From positions 412,466,169-412,530,168 of the forward strand of contig NC_057862.1 of the NCBI RefSeq assembly GCF_019393635.1: DNA of 64,000 nucleotides, read 5' to 3'. The DNA is from Dromiciops gliroides (lineage: Eukaryota; Chordata; Mammalia; Microbiotheria; Microbiotheriidae). The notes beneath the pieces are model-generated. The model saw only the letters and a list, made by a program, of their open reading frames with translations, was not told the origin of the DNA and ran no database searches. A program made the translations under genes and the position numbers. Positions 22,141-31,892 of the stretch are shown piece by piece; within the stretch, counting starts at the first letter, position 1, and every line of letters begins with the position of its first letter.

Positions 22141-22954
22141 TCCTCCCTCTTTCCTCCTACAATCGGCATTTTCCTTTTTTATCTTCTTTGACAATAATGT
22201 TACTTCTTATTTCAGTTATTTAATGGTAATAAGATCTCATCAATGTGGGTACTTCCTCCAACTCTGCTAATGTGCCTCTATCCCCAGCCCTTCATCCTTC
22301 ATAACTCTTGGCCATGTTTTCCCATAAATCTTTCATGGTTGGGGGCAGGGGAGAGGGAAAGGAGCCTTCCAATGCATGGGAGACCCTTCTCTGGGTCTTA
22401 TAGCATCATGTGGGTACCATTTGTACTGGACTATCCCTCTGTCAGCCCTTGCGTTTGCTAAGTGACCAGCTTACACCCTTGTCCAATCATATATATTCTG
22501 TATACTAGCTTTTACCTAACTTCTTGCATACATGTCATCACTGGTAATAGGCTTCAGTTTATTTGCACCCACCATATATCTCTTTATTACCATCTGCATC
22601 TCCAGCATTTTTTTATCCCTCAGAGATTGTGGCATTCCATGATTCACATCCATCACTGGAAAAATTATTGGTATTTAAAGACTTGGTTTTATTTCAAGGA
22701 GCAACTTGGGATCGTTGAAAGCACTGCATAACTTCCCAAATGCAATCTAGCCTGCTCTCTTCTGTTCTGTTCTAGTCCCAGCTAATTATCCTTCTGCAGT
22801 GTCTGTCCAAGATAGGTATCCTAATGGACTAACTCTGTGGACGGTCCATTCAACTGCATATCATAATGTAGACAATAGGCATTCTTCACCCACTTGGTTT
22901 TTCCTGTGTGAATTACCAAGCTGAATCCTTTAAAAAGTCTCTACGATGTATAGG
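22141..22954. other. No gene; unassigned, partly repeat-like
   Basis: No exon signal. 22740-22950 (TCTGCAGTGTCTGTCCAAGA, 'CCTAATGGACTAACTCTGTG') resembles an interspersed repeat but I cannot name the family. Confidence 0.35.
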
Positions 22955-23462
22955 GGCCTGGTGCAACCAACATAATACCAGCTCCAATTATCTCCTCTAT
23001 GCAGATGATTCCCAGACCCACATATCCACCCCTGGTCTCTCCTGAACTCTAGGTCCATTTCACCAACTGCTTGTTATATATCTCCAACTAGAAGTCTTGT
23101 AAGCACCTACAACTCTGAATCCAAGACCATAGAGGCTATATTATTATTATCTTCCCCAGACCTAAACCTACCCCTTCTAGTCACCTGAGTTCACAAACTT
23201 GGAGTGATTTTCTAGTGTTTCTTCTACCTCACCTGTAATAAACAATCATTAATTTTCCCCTTAAACCCTCCTCCCTTCTAAGCCTCCCTATTCCTATTGA
23301 GATACATTCTTCCAGTATCTCACAGCATGATCCTTGGCATGATCACCTACTCCTCAATCTCCCTCATAATATATATCTAAATCCTTTCAAATGTTACCTT
23401 TTCTACCTCCACACTGTCTCTTGTGTCTGACCCCTTCTGTCTACTCAGCTGCTACCTTAGTT
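22955..23462 (+). mobile_element. L2 LINE, ORF2 region, left part
   Basis: CTATGCAGATGATTCCCAGA encodes the start of the L2 RT active-site region (YADDSQ). The sequence continues through 'CACCAACTGCTTGTTATATA' and ACCTGAGTTCACAAACTTGG. It is interrupted at 23462 by an LTR-bearing fossil and resumes at 24327. Confidence 0.8.
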
Positions 23463-24306
23463 GGTCCTAGCCAGGATAGCCTTTATCCAAACATCCAGTC
23501 CACTTATCCAAATGGGATTCTCAAATCCATATTGGCTGGGATCACCTTAAACATAAACCAAAAAGGCCTTGCCTTTGTCCCCTTTACAGATGGACAACCT
23601 GCTTTCTCTTGTAATGAGGAACTCAACCCAAAGAGAGGGGAGTCTAAGATATGAGCGGAGAAGTGAAACTCCCCAAACCAGAGATCCAATACAGTTCCCC
23701 ATGCTGGTATGGAGCCCTGCATCTGAACCCTTTGGCCAGTCTGAGTCACCTTTTTCATCATAGCCCACCACTGCCACCAAATGTCAACAGGCAATCACAA
23801 CATCATAAGACTTACATGAAAGCCAACTTTATTACAAGAGAAATGAACATGCATAGGAACCCAATGGGCTCAAAGTTTTTACAGAAGTTTACGCTTTTAT
23901 AATAGCAGGACAAAAGGACAAGGGTAAGGGGTATTATATGGTAGGGGGAACAGTTTATCAAGGGCATAGGACACTAAAAAAATTCCCCACAGGGAGGAGC
24001 AGGGCAACAGCAAAAGCCATATTCTCTTCCCTTAGGAACTGCTAAACTATGAAGATAGGAGGGTTCCCTTATCTGCAGAAGACCCCAACTGCACAAGTAG
24101 TATCCCAGTCTGGCACAGATGGCTAGCACCTATCTTGCCTCTCAAGGACACACAGGGAGTCCAGCTTGGGGTACAACAACAAAATATGTCAGCTCAGGGG
24201 GAGCTTCGTCTTTGGCACTTTCAGGGCCTCCTGTGTGCTCTGAGTCCAGTGTTTCTGAAAAATATGGCAGCTCAAAAAGACAAGTTCAGGGGATCCCCCT
24301 AACACC
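23463..24306 (-). mobile_element. ERV-like fossil: one LTR plus leader, inserted in L2
   Basis: On the minus strand an LTR of about 523 bp (24304 down to 23782) starts TGTTAGGGGG and ends TTGACA. It has a TATAAAAG box and an AATAAA, both in order. About 319 bp of leader-like sequence follows (23781-23463), beginning with a TGG-starting stretch that could be the primer-binding site. The unit is flanked by repeats of about 22 bp, 23441-23462 and 24305-24326, with three differences. It is a broken, incomplete element of unassigned class, younger than the L2. Confidence 0.7.
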
Positions 24307-24326
24307 ACTCAGCTTCTACTTTAGTT

Positions 24327-24900
24327 CAGGCCCTCCTTACCACTCTCCTAGATCACTGCAGCTGCCTCCTAGTTGGTCTCTATGCCTCAAGTTTCTCACC
24401 ACTCCAGTCCATTCTACACACTGCTGTGAACGTAACTTTTCTTAAGCACAGATCTGACTATATGACCTGATCTACTCTAATGGTGCCCTATTGCCTCTAG
24501 AAACTTCTCTGTTTTGCTTTCTAAGCCATACCCAATCTGGACCCAACCTATCTTTCCAGCCTCATTGGATAGTATCCTCCTTCCTGTACTTGGGGATCCA
24601 ACCAAACTGACCTTTTCTCTCTATTCCTCACACATAACATTCCATCTCTCATATCTGGTCCTTTGCTCTGCCCATATCACATGCCTGGGATGCACTATCT
24701 CCTCACTTCTGCTTCAGAGTCCCTTTTTTCCCTTTCAGATGCAGGTCAAACACCATCTTCTATGTGGAAGCTTTCTCTGATCCCCTCAACTGTTAGTGCC
24801 CCATCCCCAACTACCTATTTTTAACTACTACAAAATACTGTCCATGTTTATTCCCTTTATATTTATGCTGCATTTATATACGTATCCAACAAAGACGACT
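24327..24900 (+). mobile_element. L2 LINE, right part to 3' UTR
   Basis: Continues the interrupted L2: AGGCCCTCCTTACCACTCTC, CAGCTGCCTCCTAGTTGGTC, then ACAGATCTGACTATATGACC and GTCCCTTTTTTCCCTTTCAG, into the 3' UTR (TGCTGCATTTATATACG). Confidence 0.85.
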
Positions 24901-25039
24901 GCAGTTGCAGACACACAGGAGAAACAGGAGAGAACAGTGTTATAAAAACAAAGAGGAGAGAGAGTATCCACAAGAAAAGTGATAGCCCAGCATTGGAGAG
25001 GTTAAGAAGGTTAACTGAAAAAAAAGGGGGGCACTAGAT
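24901..25039. other. No gene; short unassigned spacer
   Basis: GA-rich sequence between two oppositely oriented L2 copies. Confidence 0.4.
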
Positions 25040-25708
25040 TGAGCCATTAAGAGAGAATGAGCAGTCTTAGTTGAGTGATCAGGTCAGAAAGTAAATTGCT
25101 AGGAGCTGGGAGGTGAGGATACGGAGGCAATGAGTGTAGATAGAAGAGTTTGGCTGTGAAAGGGAGGGGAAAGATATGATAGCTGGAAGGGGACAGGGCA
25201 TGTAGCATCAAGTGAATAGCTTTTTTGTAAAGATAGAAGAGATTTGGGTATGTCAGTACCCAACAGAGCAACAGAGCTGGAACCTAAATAATAATTAATA
25301 AAAGGAACAACAATAATAATATAAAATTAATTATAAATAAATAATAATAATGGGAAATTCAAAAGCTTAAAGTGACATGTTTGTGGACAAGATGGGAGGG
25401 TATAGGACCAAGGGCATAAGTAAAAGGGTTGACTTTGGGAAGGGGAAAGACCACATCTTCCTCTGAGATTGGTACAAAGGATAGAGAATAAGGATAATGT
25501 TGAGAGGGAGTGAGGTATAGAATTAGGAAGAAGAGAAAATTCATGACACCTTCAATTTTTATATTAAAAGTAAGAGATGAAATCCTCTGAAAGGAAGGGG
25601 ATGAAATGAGATAGAAAAAAGAGGTTTGAATCACGCAAGAGTTAAAAAATAGGATGTATCTGGACATTAAGTCACATCAATTGGTAGTGGACTCAGCACA
25701 ATTCTGTC
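25040..25708 (-). mobile_element. L2 LINE, ORF2 region before the RT core
   Basis: The minus translation of 25359-25600 contains VPISEEDVVFPLPKVNPFTY followed by LGPIPSHLV. This matches the L2 ORF2 segment SEEEVxxLLxKxNPSTxxxDPIPS that precedes the RT fingers. It is frame-broken. Confidence 0.75.
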
Positions 25709-25862
25709 TTTTTTTTTTTTTCAGACAAGGTTTCTTTATCTTTTCCATGCTGGAAATGCAGTGGTCACTCACAGACCTGACCTCAGTACTGATTAGCATA
25801 GTTCTAACTAGAATGCTCTGTTTCCAGCTTGGGTTGGTTTACCCCCTCCTGGAGGTTGAAGT
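25709..25862 (-). pseudogene. 7SL (SRP) RNA retrocopy, 5'-truncated
   Basis: A run of 13 T at 25709-25721 (an A-tail in reverse) is followed by the reverse complement of the 3' part of 7SL RNA. GCTGGAAATGCAGTGGTCA, the CTGATTAGCATAGTTCTAAC region and TTTCCAGCTTGGGTTGGTTT line up in order with the SRP RNA blocks GCTGGAGTGCAGTGGCTA, CTGATCAGCACGGGAG and TTTCCGACCTGGGCCGGTT. Roughly the last 140 nt are present and the 5' Alu-domain half is missing. 7SL RNA is the scaffold of the signal recognition particle; this copy lacks its promoter half and cannot be functional. It lies between two L2 segments. Confidence 0.75.
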
Positions 25863-26530
25863 CGAGACAAAGAATAGTTTTAGGAAGGGGTTCTGGATGG
25901 TGGAGGTGTAGCATTTGTGCATGCTGAGATCAAAGCTATTCCCATCCCTTTGTGAGAATAAGGTGTAATAAAGTGAAGCTTATGAGAATTATGGAGGTTG
26001 AGGAACTGGGAAATCAGGGTGTTTGAAAGGACATCAACATGGATATTGAAAGCCCTAAGCATAAGGTCAGGAGTAAATAAAGTCTGTGAGCTAGGAACTA
26101 AACTCCTTGTAACTGAGAGGGAATGACTTAGGGGCCAATAGATAACCACCACCTGGATCTTGCCAGAGTGATTTATCTAGAAAGAATGAACCTCCAAGCA
26201 GGAGAGGTTGTTGAGTAAAGACTGAAGGGGATGGGTCTGGAAGTTGCTGAAGGAGCAAGGAGTTTGTCTATTTTTCCATGTGACTCAGTGTGGAGGAGGA
26301 GAATCAGAGAAGTTGAACCTAGTATTGGGAGACAGTGGCCAGAGATGCAGTGTTCCTGGGAGGAGCCAAGTTTCTGTGATGGCAAAAAGATGGAAGGAGC
26401 TAGAAAGAAGAAGTCTGACCTGAAGGAAGGTTTGTTAATAATAAAAAGGGTTTCAGAGGGTATGATGGGAAGGCATAGGGACAAGGGAGGGGGAGAGGGA
26501 AGTAGATGAGGGTGAGGAATCAGAATATGT
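25863..26530 (-). mobile_element. L2 LINE, continuation
   Basis: The GA-rich strand continues in reverse L2 style (GGAACTGGGAAATCAGGGTG, 'GGAGAGGTTGTTGAGTAAAG', 'GAGAGGGAAGTAGATGAGGG'). It is too decayed for protein motifs. Assignment rests on position and composition. Confidence 0.5.
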
Positions 26531-26877
26531 GATCAAGTAAAGGGGTGTTTTTCTGGACAGTCTTCAATACCCCCTCTCCAGCAGCAAGAAAGGGTATGCT
26601 CTGCTAGGTGGGGTATGGAGAAAAGAGACTTACACCTGGGTCAGTCGCAGTGGTCTAGTGGCACTGGCTGGTCTGGGTGGCCAGATGGCAAGAGTCCTTC
26701 CATCTGGATTTGCAGGGATGGAGGGAATATCCATATTGTTGCGACCACAGATCCCACTGAAACATTGTATTGATATTGATATTTAGAGGACTGTGGCTAT
26801 GTCTGGCAAGAAATCTCCTAATAGCTTAACTTAAGCAGAGGAGACATCATGGTGGAGGAACATATATAAGACTAGAT
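26531..26877. other. No gene; unassigned DNA
   Basis: No motif recognised between the L2 and the RTE fragment. Confidence 0.4.
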
Positions 26878-27115
26878 TTTTTTTCTGCCAAGTTAAATGC
26901 TTTTTCGAGACTAATGAACAAAAAACACAGTAGAATGTTGTTTTCTCTGTACATTTCAGCCAACCTTTCTGTGAATTGCAAAACTGTAAAGATGTGGTTT
27001 GCTAGAGAAAATGGTGTGAAAGCCTTGTTTCCTTCTCAAAGTTTCATCATTGATACCTTCAATATGTGTGTGTTATTCTCATAAAGATTTTATAGAGATA
27101 AGGAGTAGACACACT
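26878..27115 (-). mobile_element. RTE-clade LINE, RT fragment
   Basis: The minus translation reads YKIFMRITHTYIEGINDETL and then RRKQGFHTIFSS, matching the RTE reverse-transcriptase segment YKIFTRIxLxRIEGxLDExQ-xEQAGFRxGFST. Stops interrupt it. It is an old fragment. Confidence 0.75.
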
Positions 27116-27667
27116 TTAATAACTACTTTTATTCTCTTCATACCTTTTTAAAAGACAGAGAGAATAAAGTTACCTATGATTTTTCTTCCACTCATTTATC
27201 ATCTTCTCTTAGCTATCATGAAATGTCCTTAACCCCCCTCCAACAAGGTTCCTCCAGCACAGATTTTCTCTGGGTATGATTGGTCCAGCTACTATTCCTT
27301 TCTTTGGTGCCACTTCCACTTCCTAATATGGAACACTGGGGCCTGAAATATTACCATCCAGAAAAGTGGTGCTTCCACTTCCATCAGTGAAGAAAATAGT
27401 TTCCTAGTTTATTATAGAAATGACATATGTTCCATTTTTCATGTGTCTGTTCTCCTTCTTCTAGTTATATCTTTAAATGCTCTTAGGATGATCTGGCTTA
27501 ATTGGGTCTCATGACAAGTTTTCTGCAAATTCATTTTTCTCTCTACCATTACTTGATGTTTTATGAGGTAATACAGTGAATAATATGCAGGGGACATGCT
27601 GTTCTTGCCTTGAAGCATACTAAGAAGGTTTCCCAGCTAAACTAGAGTAGGGCAGCCTTCTACTTGT
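27116..27667. other. No gene; contains one arm of an unassigned inverted repeat
   Basis: 27430-27572 contains TGATCTGGCTTAATTGGGTC and CATGACAAGTTTTCTGCAAA, which reappear in reverse at 30812-30912. No protein frame or known family recognised. Confidence 0.5.
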
Positions 27668-27955
27668 GAAGTTGATATTTTTAAACCCAAGTACAAGATA
27701 GAGGAGGCAAGGTCAGAAAGAAATTCATCTGAAAAATGATACAGGGCTTTGAGTGGGTTGAAAGCTCAACCTATAAGTCAGTGGTCTTTCTGGCCACTGA
27801 AAAAATGCATGTGCAATCTTAGGCTGCACAAAGGGAAACATTGTGTCCAAGACAAGGGAGATTAAGTCACACCATACCCTGCCTTGGTCAGATCACGGAT
27901 GGAGCATCATGTTCAGTTCTGGGTACACCATTCTAGGAATGTAGAATGTACATTC
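27668..27955 (+). mobile_element. CR1/L3 LINE 3' region, piece 1
   Basis: GCAATCTTAGGCTGCACAAA, 'CCCTGCCTTGGTCAGATCAC', then 'CATCATGTTCAGTTCTGGGT' follow the L3 consensus. The element continues at 30358 after an inserted L2. Confidence 0.75.
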
Positions 27956-28051
27956 TCCTCTTCTTTGTCCACATCCCCTGTCTTGGTATTCACATCTGCT
28001 CCCATGCATTCAGTGACCATCTCCATGAAGAGAATCCCCAGATCTGTATAT
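27956..28051 (+). mobile_element. L2 LINE, piece 1 (inside CR1/L3)
   Basis: Ends CCCCAGATCTGTATAT. Joined to the sequence after 28896 it continues seamlessly as L2 (CCAGTCCTAGTCTTTCTCTC). Confidence 0.75.
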
Positions 28052-28896
28052 TGCAGGGACCAAATTTAATATGGGGAGAGCTAATTGGGTAGCTTGGCAT
28101 AATATTGGGGTTCAGAAAATAATGAGGGACCTCTAGGTTCAAAGCTTCCTCTCCTCCGAACTGCCTTTTTTAGTTATTTCTCCCAGGCCAATAAGAAAGG
28201 AACTTAACAGCCTCTTTTCCACAAACAAATAAGGTTTTTATTAAAAGTCAAGGACAAGGGGCAGCTAGGTGGCGCAGTGGATAGAGCACTGGCCCTGGAG
28301 TCAGGAGTACCTGAGTTCAAATCCGGCCTCAGACACTTAACACTTACTAGCTGTGTGACCCTGGGCAAGTCACTTAACCCCAATTGCCTCACTTAAAAAA
28401 AAAAAGTCAAGGACAAGGGAATAGAGAAAGAGGAAAATGGATAATCTCCCTGGCTCTAGCAAAGGCTGTCTCAAAACCCAAACTCGCTTTCAGCTCAGCT
28501 AATTCAAAGAGCTGGATTTTATTAACTCACCACCAGGGGTCTGTAATTTCTATGGGAGTCAGGTGTTCAGCCTGTCTCCAGTCTGCTCTGAAGGCTTCTC
28601 CAAGGCCTTGGGGTCCCTTTTTCTACCTTTTTTCTCCCTCCCCAAAGGGGAGGTCCTTCGAGTTATGTGGCTGAGACTGGTTCCCTGTTGATGGCACAGT
28701 CCACAGCCTCTGAGGACACTCCTTCTCAGGGTTGCTCAAGTTAAACTAGGTCTAACAGGGTGGGACAAGTGTGGCTCAAAATCTAATCATCTTTAAGTGG
28801 GTACTTAGTAGTTTCTCATTCACACCCAATTCAAACACTACTAAGTCAATCAAGTCAGACCTCTGGGTGTATGCCAAATTCCATTATTTTACCACA
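28052..28896 (-). mobile_element. Solo LTR of an endogenous retrovirus, inserted in L2
   Basis: On the minus strand the unit starts TGTGGTAAAATAATGG and ends TTGGTCCCTGCA, the TG...CA ends of an LTR. TTTAATAAAAACCTTATTTG provides the polyadenylation signal. It is flanked by ATAT on both sides (28048-28051, 28897-28900), a short target duplication. Without its inner SINE it is about 690 bp. No internal retroviral region remains, as expected after LTR-LTR recombination. It is younger than the L2 and older than the SINE. Confidence 0.85.
28260..28401 (+). mobile_element. CORE-SINE, full length, little diverged
   Basis: Intact A box (GGCGCAGTGG) and B box (GAGTTCAAATCC). Perfect 17-bp target duplication AAAAGTCAAGGACAAGG at 28243-28259 and 28402-28418. 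One of the youngest-looking copies in the window. It sits inside the solo LTR. Confidence 0.96.
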
Positions 28897-29112
28897 ATAT
28901 CCAGTCCTAGTCTTTCTCTCCTCCTAGTCCTACATTATCCTGTGTTCTACCCCTTCTACACATCTCCAACTGGATGCATTTCAAACTCACTATATCCAAA
29001 AGAGAAATTAGTATATTTTCCTTCAAATCTACTCTCCTCCTCTAAATGTCCCTATTTCTATTAAAAGCATCGCTATGCTTCTGGTCACCTGGGTTTGAAA
29101 AACTTAGCCTGT
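28897..29112 (+). mobile_element. L2 LINE, piece 2
   Basis: CATCTCCAACTGGATGCATT, 'CAAACTCACTATATCC' and 'GCTTCTGGTCACCTGGGTTT' match L2 ORF2 coding sequence after the RT core. Confidence 0.8.
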
Positions 29113-29522
29113 TCCTCAGCTCTCTCTATCCCATACTAAAAATAACAATAACAACAACACTTCAAAATTTGTTTTATCTTCACAATATTTTGTGAGGTAG
29201 GTGCTATTATTATTTTTTTTGTGGGGGGCAATGAGGGTTAAGTGACTTGCCCAGAGTCACATAGCTAGTAAGTGTCAAGTGCCTGAAGCCAGATTTGAAC
29301 TTAGGTCCCCCTGAATCCAGGGCCAGTGTTTTATCCACTGTGCCACCTAACTGCTCCCAGGTAGGTACTATTATTTATCCTTATTTTACAGGTGAGGAAA
29401 CTGAGGCTGAGAGAGGTTAAGTGACTTGCCCAGAGATATATAGCTCATAAGTGTCAGAGGTGGGATTTGAACTCAGGTGTTCCTGACTCCAAGTTCAAAT
29501 CTCTATTTACTGCCCTGCCTGG
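29113..29522 (-). mobile_element. MIR with a SINE insertion
   Basis: Reverse MIR: TTCACAATATTTTGTGAGGT, then after the SINE TTATTTTACAGGTGAGGAAA, GAGAGGTTAAGTGACTTGCC and GGGATTTGAACTCAGGTGTT. Confidence 0.8.
29214..29358 (-). mobile_element. CORE-SINE, full length
   Basis: Reverse body ending GCCACCTAACTGCTCCC. Target duplication AGGTAGGTGCTATTATT at 29195 and AGGTAGGTACTATTATT at 29359, with one mismatch. Confidence 0.92.
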
Positions 29523-30357
29523 CTAACTCATATCCAATAAGTTGGCAAGTTTATTATTTATTGTGTTTATGTCACTATTATTTGTTGATTTTTAAAAAGC
29601 ATTTTATTTAGTAGATCACAATATAGCCTTGAAGGTGCTCCTCTAACAAGGTGTCTCCCATGCTTCCATAACATCTTTACTCCCATACATCTCCTTCTCT
29701 CCATTCTCACAACCACCCCCCTATTCAGTCCCTAATCACCTCTCACCTGAACAGTTTCAACAGCCACTTGATTGCCCACTGATGTCCACTGATGTCCAGT
29801 TTCCAGTCTCTCCCATTTCAAATCTATCCTTCACAGAGCTGCCAAAATAATTTTCTTAAAATCTAAATCACGTGCCACAGACCTGCTCAAGTCATCCTCG
29901 GTGGCTTCCTATTGCCTCCAGGATAAAACACTAGTTCCTCAGCTTGACATCTAAAATCCCTCTCAATTTGGCTTCAGCCTAGCTTTCCAGACTGATTGTA
30001 CAAGACTCCATTCTTAGACGTTCTACACTCCAGACGTACTGGCCTCTTTCCCAAACCTGATGTGCCATCTTCCACCTCCATGACTTTTCAGAATCCTCCC
30101 CTCCCTCCCCATGCCTGAAGGTACTGCCTCCTCACCACTGCCTCTTGGAATCTCTTCAGTGCTCAATGCTACCTCCTATTGGAAGGCAATACTGATCTCA
30201 GACATTACTACTTGCTCCCTTTTCAAATTATTAAGTATATACTTAGATCTTCTCATGCTGTCCCCTCTCCCTCTACAAACATGCACAACAAGGAGAATGC
30301 CAGCACTTGGTAAAGTGCCTTGCACACAGTAGGTACTTAATAAATGCTTGTTAAATT
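29523..30357 (+). mobile_element. L2 LINE, piece 3 to the 3' end
   Basis: From CATATCCAATAAGTTGGCAA through 'CCTCTCACCTGAACAGTTTC', TCGGTGGCTTCCTATTGCCT and 'CCACACTGGCC'-like blocks to the terminus GCACACAGTAGGTACTTAAT. Ends where CR1/L3 resumes. Confidence 0.85.
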
Positions 30358-30597
30358 GGATGAACCAGAGCCTCCAGAGGAGAGCAGCCAGGATGGTGAA
30401 GGGCTTCAAGGTTATGGCATAAGAGGATGGGAGGAGGGAGTTTTAGCTTGGAGAAAAGAGGAATGGGGGGAGAGGAAAAGAGGATTGAGTAGTGTGATGC
30501 CTGTCTTCAAGTATCAGTGGGGCTATCTTATTAAAGAGGACTAGCTTTGTTCTGCTTGGCCCCAAAGGGCAGAACCAGGAGCAAGGTATGTCAGTTG
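30358..30597 (+). mobile_element. CR1/L3 LINE, piece 2
   Basis: CCAGAGGAGAGCAGCCAGGA, GGTGAAGGGCTTCAAGGTTA, then TTCTGCTTGGCCCCAAAGGG. Colinear with piece 1 at 27668. Confidence 0.8.
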
Positions 30598-30925
30598 ATG
30601 CCTTTGTTCCATCCACTCAAAGCCTTCTATCTTTTTCTGGTGAATTCCTTTATAATCATTCCTCTTCTATCTTATGCTTTGGCTCAGAGACATCAGCTTC
30701 ACAAAGATAAAGCTCTACGTTTAACTCTATTTAATTTCATCTCAGATATCTCCCCATGACACTTCAAGGGCAAGGACTATGGGTGTCTTCTACTTACTAC
30801 TAATTGTATTACCTCATAAAACAGGAAATAAAGGTGAAGGGGAAAATTAGTTTGCAGAAAGCTTGTCATGAGACCCAATTAGGCCAGATCATCCTAAGAA
30901 CAGACACATGATAAAAAAACAGAAT
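30598..30925. repeat. Insert within CR1/L3; second arm of an unassigned repeat
   Basis: Breaks the L3 order. 30812-30912 is the reverse complement of 27430-27572 (about 80% by eye, with a gap of about 27 bp). 30598-30811 is unassigned. Confidence 0.55.
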
Positions 30926-31110
30926 AGATCTGTCAGAAAGGTAGATTTAGGCTTGGTGGAAGGAAAAGCTGCCTAACAATTAGGACTATCTAAATGCTTA
31001 ATGAACTGTCTCAGAAGGTAGTGAATCCCTTCTCATGCAAAGGCTGAATAACAACTTTTTATAGATAAGATTCTTTTTCAGATATGTATTAGACTAGATG
31101 GCCTTTTAAA
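30926..31110 (+). mobile_element. CR1/L3 LINE, piece 3 (3' end)
   Basis: GTAGATTTAGGCTTGGTGGA, AAGCTGCCTAACAATTAGGA, then TTAGACTAGATGGCCTTTT, the L3 terminal region. Confidence 0.8.
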
Positions 31111-31540
31111 AATCATTATTTATTTATTTTTATATTCTTTTTTAAAAAAATTCTGAGTTCTGTATTCTTTCTCTCACTTCCTTCCCTCCCTCACCCATTG
31201 AAAAAGCAAGCAATGTGATAACAATTATACATGTGAAATCATAGAAAACATATTTACATATTAGCCGTGTTGCAAAAAGAAAAGCAAAAAAAAAGTGAAA
31301 AAATTATACTTCAATATGCAATTAGACTTCATCAGTTTTCCCTCTAGAGGCAAATAGCATTGTTCATCAAGAATCCTATAAAGTTGTATTAGATCATTGT
31401 ATTTATTGATCAGAGTAGCTAAGTCTTTCACAGCTGATCATCACCATGTTGCTGTTACTGTGTACAATGATTTCCTGGTTCTGCTCCCTTTACTTTGCAT
31501 CAGTTCATATAACTCTTCTCAGGTTTTTCTGAAACCATCC

Positions 31541-31625
31541 CAAAAAATAATAACAAAATTTTTCTGGAAAAATAAAAGGTCAAGAATATCAAGGGAATGA
31601 ATGAAAAAATGTGAAGGAAGGTAAT
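31541..31625 (+). mobile_element. Opposite-strand L1 patch inside the L1
   Basis: Plus-strand KIITKFFWKNKRSRISRE is the same ORF2p segment found on the minus strand at about 32786-32870. It replaces the block expected between the ACCATCC and 'TATTCC' landmarks of the host L1. Confidence 0.75.
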
Positions 31626-31751
31626 GGTATTCCTCCACAATCATATACCATAACTTGTTTGGCCATTCCCCAACTGATGGACATCCCCTCAATTTCCAGT
31701 TCTTTGCATCATAAAAAAGCTGATATATATATATAGAGAGATATATATATT

Positions 31752-31892
31752 TCTTGTGGGGCAATGAGGGTTAAGTGACTTGCCCAGGGTCACACAGCTA
31801 GTAAGTATCAAGTGTCTGAGGCCGGACTTGAACTCAGGTCCTCCTGAATCCAGAGCCAGTGCTTTATCCACTGTGCCACCTAGCTGCCCCTT
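31752..31892 (-). mobile_element. CORE-SINE, full length, (TA)n tail
   Basis: Reverse body ending GCCACCTAGCTGCCCC. The tail side carries a TATATA/GAGATATATA run at 31722-31750. Inserted in the L1. Confidence 0.9.
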
